Part shown: positions 24,232 to 35,834 of the stretch, in pieces | Position numbering within the stretch: the first letter of the stretch is position 1 | Layout of the letters: each line of letters begins with the position of its first letter | Origin: Membranipora membranacea | Lineage: Eukaryota > Bryozoa > Gymnolaemata > Cheilostomatida > Membraniporidae | NCBI GenBank assembly: GCA_914767715.1 | Contig: OU612070.1 | Location: 25,968,025-26,028,024, forward strand | DNA length: 60,000 nucleotides | Reading direction: 5' to 3' | Made by a program: the position numbers and the translations under genes | The notes under the pieces: model-generated | Told to the model about the DNA's origin: nothing | The model's database searches: none | The model's input: the letters and a program-made list of their open reading frames with translations, nothing else

Positions 24232-27054
24232 TTATAATTGAAACAAACGATATTTTAATATGCCAGATTTAAATGATGTTACTTTGCTCAGTGAGCCTAT
24301 TGACAAAGGAAGATTATTAAAAGATGAAGCAATTGCAATGTTTAGTTTATCATTAGGAGTTAAAATAAGAAAATTATCGCGCTTGGGGTATCTTCGATTT
24401 CTAGAAAGAAAAAGATCATTAATATAGCTAGGTGTGATGTTATACATTATTCTGTAGGCATAGAGAGAACTAAAATATATAAGAAGACTAGGAAGTGGCA
24501 ATATTTTTAAAGTACGACATAAGAAAAACGTATTTGATAATTGAACTGGATTGTAATGAATATTTGCAATAATTCTTAGCGCAGCTTTCTGATAAACATA
24601 AAGTGAATCTAGCTGATATTTTGGACTGATATTCAAGAAAAATTGTATTCCATTTATGATGTGGCAATGTATGAATTGAAAGTAAAACTGTCTGGCTGAT
24701 TGTGTGGTCAAAAATGTTCTGCATAATTGTAACAAATTGGTATTTTTTTGTATTTTAGTTTTTATATATTCAATATGATTATCAAATGACATCGAATCAC
24801 TAATTGTAAATCCGAGTAGTTTAGTGGTAGATGATCGTAACAGGGTGGTATTGAAGAATTTTAAATCAAATTTATGTTTTGCGTTGCCAAAAACAATGTA
24901 ATGGGATTTTTTTATATTTATGGTCATCCGATTATTATAGCACCATTCTTGGATGACACCCGAGTCACCCCTACAATGTTGCTTCAGAGACTGTGGATCT
25001 TTCTGATGGCATATAAATACAGTATCGTCTGCGTACGCATAAGCAGTTGAGGACAGGGATAAATTTAACATATCATTTATGAACACAAGAAATAAAGTTG
25101 GAGCTAAAATAATTGAACCCTGTGGGACACCTATGTTAATTGGTTTCTTTTCTGAAGCAATTTGATTATAAAATACATATTGTTGCCGGTCATCAAGAAA
25201 TGATTCTATCAACTTCAATGAGGGACCAATTATTTTATAGGAAGCGAGTTTATTGAACAAGATATCATGGTTTACACAGTCGAAACCCTTACAGAAGTCC
25301 AAGAACATTCCTATAACACACCTATTTTTTTGCTTTTGGTGGAGCACATCTGACACCACTTTATGTACAGTATCAGAGCAAGAGTAATTACTTCTGAATC
25401 CTGATTGAAGAGGGTGAATAGCTTTTATGTCAGTCAGGAAAGTCATTAAACATTTATTTATATGTTTTTCAAAAATCTTTGACAATATAGGCAGAATCGA
25501 TATAGGTCTGTAATTCGATGGATCATCACCCTTAAAAACAGGGGTTACTCTAGCTGTCTTCCAACATTTGGGGAAATCACCCTCAATAAGAATCTGATTG
25601 AAGATTGATTAACGACAAAAGGGAGCGTCTTTTTAAGCATCATAACTGAGATACCATCAGGACCAGTCGATTTCTTATCAGAAAAAGATTTGAGATATAG
25701 GCAAATTGACGCAGGAGTAAATCTTTTAAAGTTCGACAAGAAGTTTTCCCGAGAGTTTGTAGGTAGTATATTATCTCTGATTTCAGGGGTATTTTTTGAA
25801 TGATTTTCATTTCTAAACCCATGACCTAGTATATCAGCGATTGTTGAGAAATGATTGTTCAGGTCTTTGCTGGTAAGAGTTGAAGAAGAACTAGAAGACT
25901 TTTTCTTTGTCTTTCCGATGTTGAGGGCGTCCCAAATTGGTTTTGTATTATTATTTGCTGAGTTTTTAACCAAACCAGAAAAATACTTCTTCTTTTTTTT
26001 GTTTATAAGATTTTTAACTAAATTTCTCTGCTTTTTGTAATCATCCCAGTTTTGAGAGTGTTTTAGTGAATCCCTTATTTTCATTTGTCTAGAGACTTCA
26101 ATATCAAGCCATGGTGGTAAAACTTCCGTCTGTACAAAACGAACTTTCCTCCTAACATTTAGACTAATTTTCTCCAAAAACAACTGATTGAAACTTTCTA
26201 TCATCTCACTAGATGACCTGAGATATCGAATGATATCCCAATCAACATCTGAAAAAGATCTGTGTAAATTTTCTGGGGTCATTCTAGAAAAGTCATTGAA
26301 GCTTATTTTGAATTTTCTTACACTTGGGACAACACCTATTTTTCTTATGCTATATGTGAGATAGTGATCACTTACAGCTGTTTTTAATACTGAGTTATGT
26401 CGTAAGTTACAATCCTTATTTGTGTAAATATGATCAAGCAGGCTAGATAAATTTTCGCTGACACATGTTGGCTCATTCACCATTTGTTTGAAAGAGAATC
26501 TGGAGAAAATTTTTTCTTTCTGCTATTTTCCAAGAGATTTACATTAAAGTCACCAAGAATGATGACTTCTTCTGTGTGCTTGGTGCAACAATCTAGGTAG
26601 AGTCTCAAAGAGTCATTCCAAGAAATTAACGAGTTCGGAGGACGATAAATGAAGGAAATTAAGAAAGCATGAGCTGCTTTATGGCGAATTTTGATGGTAA
26701 TAGATTCATCAATTATGTGATTGAAATCATTGATTAATTCATATTGAATACCCTGCTTTATATAACATATTATACCACCTCCAGGTCGAGGTTTCCTATC
26801 TCTTCTTAACATATCATATGATGGAATTTGATAAAAGAATCTGGTTTGTTTCCATCCAGAAAAGTCTCGCTTAAACCGAAGATTGAAAAATTGTAAGTAG
26901 ACAATATGTGTCTCACTTCATCAATTTTTGAAGTGATTCCACGAATATTCAAATGGGCAAAAGAAAAACGATTTTTGATCACTTTTAAAGTGTCAAAATT
27001 AGGTTGAGAAAAATTTGTATTGAAAGGTTGGCCTGTTGTTTGGAGCTTACTCAT
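24232..27054 (-). pseudogene. LINE ORF2: AP endonuclease plus reverse transcriptase, frameshifted
   Basis: The ATG at 27054-27052 overlaps the ORF1 stop in ATGAGTAA, the usual LINE ORF1/ORF2 arrangement. Endonuclease motifs are visible in order: AHLNIRG, LSETFLD (catalytic Glu), ILGDFNVNLL, and VSDHYLTYS (Ser-Asp-His). The reverse transcriptase follows, with STGPDGIS, FLDFCKGFDCVNHDIL (block A), GVPQGSIIL (block B) and AYADDTVF (catalytic YADD), then a thumb and C-terminal region ending KYRLFQL. The 417-residue RT part (25485-24232) is open throughout. Upstream, three single-frame changes split the protein near 26810, 26480 and 25600, so this copy cannot make a full ORF2 protein. The catalytic residues are intact, so decay is recent. 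Truncated relatives lie at about 41140-41890. Confidence 0.85.
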
Positions 27055-28378
27055 CTATATGTCTTGTTGTGTTCCTTTTATCTCCTGGTGATTTCAATGA
27101 TAGTATAATATTGTACATTGAAGGGAATTTGATTTTCCCTATCCCCATAGCTTTCTTCGTCTCATTCTCCGACTGGAACTGGGTACTGATGGCACGTAGT
27201 GGTCTGTCATCTCTATCCCTCAGTCGCTTGACGCAAAGTGCTCTAAATTCATGGTTGACATCTCTCAAAATGTCCTCTTCTCCAAATGCCAATGGCACAT
27301 TAGGGACAATCAGGATGTTTGTAGGCTTTGCTACAGTGTGCCTCATTGATGATCCACCAAGGAAATTAGTTTTCCAGCCTTCAATTATACGTTTTCTCTG
27401 TGTATCATCTTCAATTTGTATGATAAACTTACACCTATCCGGGTATTCTCTACTAAATTGATATTTGTTTATAATTGTAATATCCATTGGTCCAAAAACT
27501 TTGCACAAGCGCAATCTTATTTCATCTTTTTCTATTTCTTGCGGTCGTGCCAAGTTATGAAGAACAATACATTTCTTCCAGTTGAAGATAGATGTTGTTT
27601 TATTTTGGTTATTATATTTCGTTTGTTCTCTCCGCCATTGCATTGGCTCATCTTTTTTTTCGGTGTTGCTCCTGGTGTTCTGGTGTACGATATTACGTCT
27701 GAGCACATCAGAGGCGAGGACTTTATGATTTTTCAACTCATCTGTCATGCTCTTCATCTCTGTAGAGAGGACTTTTATGTCCTCTCCTAAACATGACATT
27801 TTTTTTTCTATGTTTACGGTGTTATCACTGTATTTCCCTCCTAAGAGTTCCAATGTTTTTCGCAAGTGTGCGACATCACTCGTTAAGGTTTTGACTTGGA
27901 GTGCCAGGTACTTACAATTAGTACACTCCGATGTAGTCATTGTTGGTGCTTGATGAGATGATTTATTAAGGCTTATTAAGGTACAAATACCAGTGTCTGA
28001 GGTACTATTACCATTATCAAAGTTTTTGTTGATGATACCCTTCAATTGCGATCTACTTCTTGACTTGCTGCTTTCTAGCTCGTCCAATGCGTCAACGTAC
28101 TCCTGCTCAAAATCTACCCAGGTACATTGTACTCCTGCCTTGTTCAAATATCGCTCAGCATTTTCAAGAGTGCGAAAACCCTTGAATGATGCACCACTGA
28201 CTTTATTCACTGAGTCTTTACATTTAAGCCAGTTTTTAAAAATACCTGTTGTCTTTCCTGTGGCAACAGCATAGAATGCGTATCCTTTCTTCTTCTTAGT
28301 ATCACTCATGTAAGGTGTTGTTATTGTCAAATTTTGGTTATTTATGAGAAAATCCTGAAGAGAACTTTTCACACCCAA
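27047..28378 (-). CDS. LINE ORF1 protein with N-terminal RNase H1-type hybrid-binding domain
   Basis: An intact 443-residue frame. Residues ~31-83 (KGYAFYAVATGKTTGIF, then NWLKCKDSVNKVSGASFKGF and LENAERYL) match the RNase H1 N-terminal/viroplasmin fold: the aromatic YAV, Gly-Ile-Phe, Trp and Phe-Lys-Lys/Gly-Phe pattern is known to bind RNA/DNA hybrids. A Cys-rich patch and a heptad-like coiled coil follow (~160-235), then a C-terminal part (~265-420) that may be RRM-like nucleic-acid binding. Such proteins coat LINE RNA in the ribonucleoprotein particle. Its stop overlaps the ORF2 start. The intact ORF next to a broken ORF2 suggests a young insertion. The domain call is from motif reading; the C-terminal RRM is a weaker guess. 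Confidence 0.8.
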   Translation of the reverse strand: MGVKSSLQDFLINNQNLTITTPYMSDTKKKKGYAFYAVATGKTTGIFKNWLKCKDSVNKVSGASFKGFRTLENAERYLNKAGVQCTWVDFEQEYVDALDELESSKSRSRSQLKGIINKNFDNGNSTSDTGICTLISLNKSSHQAPTMTTSECTNCKYLALQVKTLTSDVAHLRKTLELLGGKYSDNTVNIEKKMSCLGEDIKVLSTEMKSMTDELKNHKVLASDVLRRNIVHQNTRSNTEKKDEPMQWRREQTKYNNQNKTTSIFNWKKCIVLHNLARPQEIEKDEIRLRLCKVFGPMDITIINKYQFSREYPDRCKFIIQIEDDTQRKRIIEGWKTNFLGGSSMRHTVAKPTNILIVPNVPLAFGEEDILRDVNHEFRALCVKRLRDRDDRPLRAISTQFQSENETKKAMGIGKIKFPSMYNIILSLKSPGDKRNTTRHIDE

Positions 28379-28400
28379 CTGTCTATCATGACGTCACTCA

Positions 28401-28600
28401 CAACAATCCTAAATATGTTGCTATATTCTTTGAGCCGCAGAAGTCAGAGGGTACAGATGGATATGAAAACAAATACACCCAGTAAACTCCATGGTATTTA
28501 GTAATCACAAGCATAAACAACAAGCAGAGAGACGCAGAAGTGATCCATCAAAGATGTACTTTATACAAAGTACGTTATACAAAGAAGCACCTTATATCCT
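28401..28600. other. 5' flank or UTR of the minus-strand LINE
   Basis: No coding signal. The 5' end of the LINE lies somewhere here and cannot be fixed without another copy. Confidence 0.4.
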
Positions 28601-28609
28601 ATTAATTCT

Positions 28610-28737
28610 TGTTACTTCAGTTTTTTTCTTTTTCTCTCCGCTTAAGTTTTTTCTTTTTTGTTATGTCACTGCATGAAAAACATTCCTAAAGATGATGTAG
28701 AATGACAATAAAAGTATATATTATAATATAATGTGAC
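28610..28737 (+). mobile_element. LINE 3'-end fragment
   Basis: A T-rich stretch, then 'TGTCACTGCATGAAAAACAT' and 'GACAATAAAAGTATATATTA', resemble in order the 3' UTR of the LINE copy at about 41800-41888 (GGCACTGAGTGCAAAACAT, then GCCAATAAAAGTATATATA). No coding part remains. Confidence 0.55.
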
Positions 28738-28740
28738 AAA

Positions 28741-29487
28741 GACAACTGGATCCATCTCACCCTATCCGAGCCTAAATATATTCCGCAATTTTACATGGAT
28801 GGTCACTTGCTTGCAAGCTCTACAACTGCCAAACTACTGGGAGTTACCATCGACAGTAGGCTGACCTTCTCGCATCACATCGACATCATGTGCAATAGCC
28901 TCGCGAGTCGCCTATATGCCATGAGGGAACTAAAGAGACTCTGTCTGAACTCATCAGGCCTTCTCCTATATTACACCGCAAACATACGCTCGCTTCTCAC
29001 CTACGCCTGCCCAGTATGGGGTACTATTATCAGTGATCATCATCAGCAACGCTTCACTCAAATCGAGCGTCATGCATTAAAGATCGTGAACCCTGATACC
29101 AGCTATAATGAGGCAATTGGTAATCATAATCTTCAGCCTGTGGTATCATTCATAGGTGACATTACCAGAAGGCTAATAGATCGATAATAACCCTGGTCAT
29201 CCGCTCAGAGAGCTAATAACTTATAAGACTGGCAGGCGAACATGAGTGTCCTTGTCAACAAATATGCCTGTTTGTCGAACAGCGAAATTGATGAGATCAT
29301 TTTTCTATAAGTATGGTAAATTTTAGAGTTTTGTTTTAATTACTGAATGAATAACCTTGTAAATTTTTTTTTTTTTTGCATATTATTAGGACAATTTTTT
29401 CTAGTGGAATTCTCTCCGGTGCATCATTTCATAATGATTTTAGGAGGAAATAATTAAACATACATACATACATACATACATACATGC
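28741..29487 (+). mobile_element. 5'-truncated LINE fragment with (ACAT)n tail
   Basis: An open frame to 29187 encodes the end of a reverse transcriptase: 'STTAKLLGVTIDSRLTFSHH', 'LLTYACPVWG' and 'RFTQIERHALKIV'. These are typical of the RT thumb/C-terminal region of CR1/L2-like elements. The remainder of the C-terminus (...CRTAKLMRSFFYKYGKF) is readable after the stop. A 3' UTR follows, ending in a (CATA)n microsatellite at 29459-29486, which is a common CR1/L2 tail. The YADD core is absent. It is a different family from the 24-28 kb element. Confidence 0.75.
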
Positions 29488-29785
29488 TACTCCGGTCAGA
29501 AAATAGGAATTCCAGTGACGCAGTAATTTGGTTTTCCAATACGTCATAGTACCAAGTAAACTTCAGGGTGAAACAGAGGTAATAAATCATGTAGAAACAA
29601 CAAAAAAGTCAGCCCAAAAATAGAACAATAAATTCCAGAGGGTAGACTGAGGAACAGCAGCACTATACAACTTGACGTGACCACAGAACGGTTTCATATA
29701 ACAAAGCCACAAGAGACACTAATCCATTAATTCGCTGACAGCTAATCAGACAACAACAAGCAGACTCAGCACAAAAATCGGCACC

Positions 29786-29964
29786 TATATAAAGGCCGAA
29801 ATTTTCAACAGTAAATCAGTACAGTTTAATTCTTCGAGCAACACAGTCAACTGTTTACATAGGTAGTAAAAGATATTATATTTTGATTTGATAAATGCTA
29901 GCTTTAAATCAGAGATCTTTGTTAGAACGCTAAAACTAAAGTGGAGTCTAAGGACTAATACACT
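29786..29964 (+). promoter_or_regulatory. TATA promoter and possible non-coding first exon
   Basis: TATATAAAG at 29786-29794 is followed by a stretch that ends in a good donor, CACT|GTGAGTATC, at 29964/29965. The peptide gene at 39.8 kb has a TATA box followed by a donor with similar context (CACT|GTAAGTATT at 39899). No coding exon could be found downstream. It could instead be part of an LTR-like relic. Confidence 0.35.
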
Positions 29965-30230
29965 GTGAGTATCATTTGAATTAAATTATCATTTTTAAAT
30001 AAGTATCAAGACAATAAACCATAACTTTAGTAAAAAAACTGTTGTAGTAGATTTCTATGCATATAGTAATTGGCGAAGTGATTCTGTACAGTTCGTCAGG
30101 TGCTCAGACGTTAGGTCAAATTCACTAAGAGTTTATAAGACATTTTTGCAATCAACTGAAGTAAGTCGTGATTAATTGTTACTATAGCAACACTCTGAAA
30201 CAGGATTCAAAATTAACTTTAGGAGGTTTA

Positions 30231-30352
30231 ATCATTGTGACCTGCCGTTAAACGCAGGTAATTCGCGTCGGTGCTCATATCAAAGTCGGAAATCATTGTG
30301 ACCCACAATCAAACGCAGGTAATTCGCGTACTGTAATCATATCAAGTCGGAA
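30231..30352 (+). repeat. 61-bp tandem duplication
   Basis: 30231-30291 and 30292-30352 share 'CGCAGGTAATTCGCGT' and both begin AATCATTGTGACC, with several differences. A third, more diverged part follows at about 30380-30410 (ATCATTGTGAACTACTGTTA). The function is unknown. Confidence 0.75.
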
Positions 30353-30359
30353 ATCATAT

Positions 30360-31760
30360 TGTTTGAATCATAGATAAGTATCATTGTGAACTACTGTTAA
30401 AAGCAGGACAGCAATAAGTAGTAGTCATGTCTGCTTGGGGGTTAAATCGATTAGGTTTCGGAATAATAGTTCAGGATTAGATTCTTGTGTTTTAAAGAAG
30501 TAGGAGCTACCGATTTAAGATAAGATACCTCTAATCTGTGAAACATTAATTCAACATTGAATAGAGAATTTGAACATCAATTTTGGAGTGACCACAGACT
30601 GATACCTCTTTCCTTCACTAGAAATTGGGTTGGAGTCTTTAGCTATTTTAACTTGGCTAAGAGGCCTGTGATACTGATACACTGCCTTAAATACCTGATT
30701 GGGCGTCCAGGCACTATACAGATATCAAGTAGGTGCTCATAATTAAAATCAGTCACCTAAGTTGAATAACAAAAATATCAAACGCGCCTGAACACATTCA
30801 TAAATAGTGATTGTGTCGTACTAACATCTAAAGATAATATTGACTTTGTGGTGCAAGAGCATTGTCACAAAACTCATCAAGAGTTTAACTGTTAGAACAA
30901 GACAGGGGTCTTAGCAGGTTATCGTCACGAACCTTTCTTAAACAGCTTGAAGGCAACTTCTAGTGAAGCTAAGAAAAGGTCAGGCTCAATAACAACCCCT
31001 TAGTAAATTACTTTGTGGAGTAGTGGGAACCAGCTGTTCGTCACTAGAAATTAATAAGTTGAATACCTCGTACTCACCAGGGTGCTAGTATTACCAATTG
31101 GAACCACGTTTTAATAGATTTGAGCGATCTTGTCTTTCTTCAGTGCATGAAAGAGGAGGTAACTCCAAATTATAACTACAAATAAATTACTCAACAATAA
31201 AGTGACATTTAGAAGTGTCCTGAGTGCAAGATTTAAAACCAATACTAGAACCATAGTTAGAACCAAATTTGAAAGTAAGACGGTAATAGAACAACTATAC
31301 ATACTAATATTACACAGCATATACTTTAGTATAGGATAGTACCAATTCCGTTCCTCACAGCATATACTCTCTTAAAGTATATGCAGGAACATATCTTCCA
31401 CCTGTCAACAATCATGCATTTCAGCATGTTGGCACTGTTGGTTCATGTATTCATCCGATAAGAAAATACTTGCACTACTCAGTATAAATGTTGTATTATT
31501 TGATATGAATTTAAAAATTCACTAAATTTGTATCATAAACTTTTTTTAGTGAAGTATTATAAGGTATAAATCCACGTTGACATACTTCAAAGCAGTTTTG
31601 GTCATTTTGACTAATTATTTTTCATACGCAATGCTTGTAAACAAAACTTGACCTTTAAACCACATGGCACTAATCTGAGATCAAATTTTTGTATAGAATT
31701 ATAGTGGTAGCAGCATCAAGCGAGCCTTAGACAAGGAGTTTTTTTCAGTAGACCTTTTCA
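30360..31760. other. Unassigned region
   Basis: No supported gene. Open frames at 30557-30742 (+) and 31111-31320 (-) have no recognisable domain; the latter is hydrophobic but unsupported by any start context. Confidence 0.4.
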
Positions 31761-31766
31761 GGGTAG

Positions 31767-32560
31767 TATATAAAGTTGACTTGTAAAATATTTCCACTGA
31801 TTCATTGATAAAAACATGATTTTGGGTGAAAAACCCAGCCCCTGGTTAACTCTTGACCACCTATAGTTGGCAGATTACTGTACAGAGTGGTCTATCTGCT
31901 GAAATAGATAACCATTCACTAATACTTCAGGCTTATATTATTTACGTTTATAGGATATCTACAGTGGGTCCAGAGAACACGATGAGAGAATTTCTGATTT
32001 CCGCAACAGGTGTTTTGCTGATGTTTGCTGCAAGCACAGAACCAACCGACTATTTGGTCAGTAAGCATCAAGAGTATTTTAATATTATTTGATACATGTT
32101 TTAACGAACAGTATTTGACAAGCTTATGAATTTCACTTTCATCATTGAGAACCGTCACTTTATCCCTCTGAATGGTAATCACTTCATCGCTCACACTCTT
32201 TGTTTATGGTCAAACACCATTCATTTCACTGACTATCGGGAAAACTTTTGCCAATCCAAATCCTAAATATTATAGACCAGAGTAAAACTAAAACTTGTCT
32301 TTTTGAGAAAACTTCATTATTCTTGGCATGGTGTTTAGTTTTAGTTTGCCTTATTGAAAAGCAAAATAAACAAGTCAGAGTATTGATCTGTTCCCAATTT
32401 TAGCAAAAGAGCCGAATAAGATTTTTGATGTTGAGAAGTCCAATTTTGATTGTTATTATCGATTTCTATATTTTAGTACTGTGGATTCGGATACATCAGT
32501 GCAAATAAAACATCATCATCACAGAAACTTGCATATCTCGCTGTGCATGCTCCTAATTAG
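31767..32560 (+). CDS. Candidate small secreted peptide gene
   Basis: TATATAAAG lies at 31767-31775. After an acceptor at 31952-31953, an ATG at 31982 starts a signal-like sequence (MREFLISATGVLLMFAAS) that runs to 32056. If spliced there (GTCAGT donor, weak) to the acceptor at 32475-32476, the next exon 32477-32560 is in frame and ends in TAG. This gives about 52 residues with a short polar mature part and a single cysteine. The layout (TATA, non-coding exon, signal exon, small last exon) is that of the peptide genes at 16.6 and 39.8 kb, but here the intron phase is 0 rather than 1. No homology supports it, so chance is a real alternative. Confidence 0.3.
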
Positions 32561-33422
32561 AAATGATATGGTGGTTTCAGTGTAGATTTACAAATATTTT
32601 TTTAGGAGGGACTGGGAGTAAGTCATCAAATAGTCCAATGTCACAGAACTCTGCTCTAAAACTAATCACCCATAGTCATTGATTTCACTGACACGTTAGA
32701 GTTTATTCTGTTTAGACTATAATTAGCATTAACATCAACCGTATACATACCCAGGGTCATGACTCTTGGGTGTAACGCATTGCACTGTCATGGTTACCAT
32801 GGTCCGAAACTGACTAATTGCTATACTCATCTGCTTTAACTTTCATTTTTTTGCCAATTCAATTACCATCTAAATGTGCAGGTTGCCTTAAACATAAAAT
32901 GGTCTGGCCATCAAATGAGTTGTCATCGTCTATATTTACAACAAATTTTTACTGTTTGGTATAAAGATCAACTGTGTATGCGCAATTCAGCAAAAAAGTT
33001 TATGTGCCACCAAAAAACATTTATTCTAATCTGAGCTCTTTGAGAGAACATGTCGTGATCAAAACTTTATTATCTGACACTGTTATTGACATGATATTTT
33101 AACTAATTGGCAAGTGGTGTTGAATATGAGTTTATTTTTATGAGATCTATTTGTTCTCAGTATAAATTCTGAAGATAGTCTACTTCTATAATTTATTAAG
33201 TTTGTTAGTATGAGGTTGAATATATACACAATATGTCATTACATTTACGTATCATACAATTGGTAAATCATAAATGACATCATTAGCAAGCATGTGGTTG
33301 TACTTACTGATAGGAACTTGAAAAAAAAAAGAATTTCAAAGCGGTCGCCATCATGCCGAGGCATTATAAATAGACAATACCATTATAATGTATATAAAGA
33401 ATTCGGGAGATGTTGCTCCTCC

Positions 33423-34178
33423 CCCCCCCCTGTTACTCCTTGATTATAGCAACAGCAGCAATCACTCTGGCAGTTTCTTCCTATCATATTTGAGTTTCTG
33501 CATCTGATTCCACTACTTGTTGCATCGCAACCCTGTGCATCCCGAGCTTAACAACTCTGCGGATTCTGCCAAAAACAGCAGTACGTTGAAGCTCTCAGTG
33601 TAGTATGGCCATGCCTCACAGCTTTCATGAGTTCTAACACAAGTAACGCTATTCACATCACAGACCAATTCATAGATTTAAAAAATATATAGGATGGTGT
33701 TTGCACAAGATTACGATGTGAAAATGATAACTGAGCCAGAAACCATAAAATCACAATTTGTTATCCATCACAATATGCCTAAAAAGGAAAAATAATTCTC
33801 ACCAATTTTGAATGGTACCGTTATTGCAATCACAACGATAGACAAAAGTCTCAGCAGATCAGCCATAGTTATGAATTTTTTGAAAATCTGGAATGATAAA
33901 TACAAATCTTTCCTGAGATGTATGAATTCACAACATCGGATAGCCAACCAGTCCTAGACCAACACATATGGGTCATAATTTCTTTTGTTACCATGAAATA
34001 AGCATTGAAAAACAGTTACAGTATTACAAGATTGAATGTCAGATCCCTCGTATATCAAATCTACCATTATCGATGATAAATATTTTCACTACTTGCTTAC
34101 AGTTTGTGAGTTGAGGTGACCGTAAAAGAAATTGTTGTAACTTACTCCTGCACTGCTATTATATTGCCCTGCTATTCT
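33423..34178 (-). pseudogene. Diverged minus-strand relative of the Cys-rich peptide gene, frameshifted
   Basis: Minus strand: a possible first exon ends at a good donor (GGA|GTAAGT at 34146/34145). The acceptor at 33889-33888 is followed by exon 33887-33803, with ATG 33866 and a hydrophobic signal peptide MADLLRLLSIVVIAITVPF. A phase-1 GTGAGA donor follows. The acceptor TTTTTGGCAG at ~33566 opens a last exon starting (E)SAE, like VESAD in the intact gene at 17307. That frame reaches TAG at 33515-33513. The shifted frame continues with Cys residues and ends NCQSDCCCCYN (33475-33443), matching NCQTTCCCCYK. Exon plan and intron phase agree with the 16.9-kb gene. One frame change inside the last exon, if real, makes it a pseudogene; an assembly error is possible. 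A poly(G/C) run at 33421-33430 follows. Confidence 0.6.
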
Positions 34179-34219
34179 ATTTATGTGTGTAAGCCACGTA
34201 TGTCTGCTATTTATGTCCA

Positions 34220-35830
34220 TCAAAATATCATGTAATCATATCAGGAAGTCCTGGACCATTGTAGCACATGACACAGAAGTAGCAGTATGTGCTACATTCA
34301 TATCAATTTCTTCTGTGGATATTTTTTTGCAACAACCTTTGAAAAATAAAATATGTAAAAAGAAAATGGAAGCGATAGTTTTCATCAAAATCAACTAAAT
34401 TAAACTAATATTTAATCACAATTTTGCCTGGTCTTACAAAAAGTCATGCGCCATACATCATATTTTAGATATTATATAAAACAAGTCAGTGATAAATATA
34501 TCATCTAGTTGTAAGTTGATATCACCCACTGATTATCATTGAAGCTGATCCAGTTAAAATAAGCTGAGCCACCAGGGGTGTAATTATATGTGGGCTCAAG
34601 GGGCCATGGCCCTATCACTTTTTCAGGTGGTCAATTTTGTAAAAACTCCTGAAATGTCCATAAGTGGTACGAATACATATTGACTCTATTTCATTTATGT
34701 TTGTCAATAACTTGTATTATATGAAGAGATTATGAAGCATTTTATTATGGAAAATTTCTACTTGTTATGAGATTTGGAGCTCATCAATACCATCTAAAAC
34801 TGACCCATGTGAGCAATCCTTCAGCACCATGGCTAATCTCAAAACGTACCTTTGGGCCAAACTAGAACAAACAGCCTCTGCACATTGCATGTTCTAAATT
34901 GGTTGCAGAGAGGTATTCAGCTTGTAAAAGTTCAATGTTGGCAATTTGACGGCGTCTCATCCCAAAAGTCTTTTATGTGGTGGTCAATGAAATCAGTATT
35001 TTGGCGACCAATTACACAAAAATGATAATTACCATTATTAAATCTCTTTATGGACAATATTTTAGCAAAACCACATATTTCATTTACTATTAATCCTCTT
35101 TTCCTCTCTGTAAGCTAGTAATTCAAGATCTTGTTCATACCTACTAAGTCTCCAGTGTGTTCTTTTGAACCACTATTTGACATTTTTTATTTTTAGTAGC
35201 TGTTCATCTTCTTTCTACACTCTGTTATATGTTCATCAATAAATTTTGAATTCTAAGTAAGCATTGAAATTAGGGATATGACGATGTCCATCCCTGTGAC
35301 GCTAAAATTCCTGGTGGCAAATTTTTGTCAATGTCCTTCTCAAAATGGCTGGAATGCCTCAAAACTGCCTCTGTTATTTGAAAATATTCTGGGAGAGGCC
35401 CCCCATACCCCCTGGGCGGGAAAGCGCTATAGCGCCCCTCCCGCACCCAACCCCGCCTAGCCCTACCAATTAAACTGTCTCCTTTCACCTGCGTAAGCGT
35501 TGAACCATTTGAAGCTAGAAAATAGAGTAATATTCTAAAAAAAATTAAATCTATATTTTTCGAACTACACATCTTACAGAATCTGATCTGACACGAAACT
35601 TCAAGAATATCCACTCAATCACGTATTCTTGAAAATGGGAACACAATAATTTTGATGACGCATTCACAGCCGGTGCACGACTCGTTATCGTTGTGACATT
35701 GATTAATAAAACCTTTGTATTTCATATTGTATGCATATACTTACCGAAGTATGAAATAGCTCAATGTCATGAGCAGACATCACTTGATATCAATTTATCT
35801 ACTCGCTAATAACTAAGTTTGAAAAGGCTG
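34220..35830. other. Intergenic region without recognised gene
   Basis: No domain-bearing frame on either strand. A GC-richer patch at 35390-35460 yields overlapping open frames on both strands (35270-35614 minus, 35278-35460 plus) with low-complexity proline/arginine composition, which I do not accept as genes. Confidence 0.4.
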
Positions 35831-35834
35831 GATT

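Larger units (their letters stand above)
23972..28400 (-). mobile_element. Nearly full-length CR1/L2-like non-LTR retrotransposon
   Basis: Read on the minus strand: ORF1 (28378-27047), a short ORF1/ORF2 overlap, ORF2 with AP endonuclease and reverse transcriptase (27054-24232), a 3' UTR of about 250 bp, then GCCAATAAAAGTG and an A-run (poly-T at 23972-23989 on the plus strand). ORF1 is intact. ORF2 has three frame breaks (about 26810, 26480 and 25600). The exact 5' end and a target-site duplication were not found. The RT type and YADD box fit the CR1/L2 branch of the Jockey superfamily. Confidence 0.85.

Noticed and set aside
27036-28274. Plus-strand open frames across the LINE ORF1
   Set aside because: They are antisense shadows of the intact minus-strand ORF1.
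29560-31000. LTR retrotransposon
   Set aside because: A TATA box and short direct repeats are present, but I found no paired LTRs, primer-binding site or gag/pol.
31111-31320. Hydrophobic 69-residue minus-strand frame
   Set aside because: Low-complexity Leu/Val composition, with no promoter or splice context.
35270-35614. Overlapping frames on both strands in a GC-richer patch
   Set aside because: Complementary shadows with no recognisable protein features.
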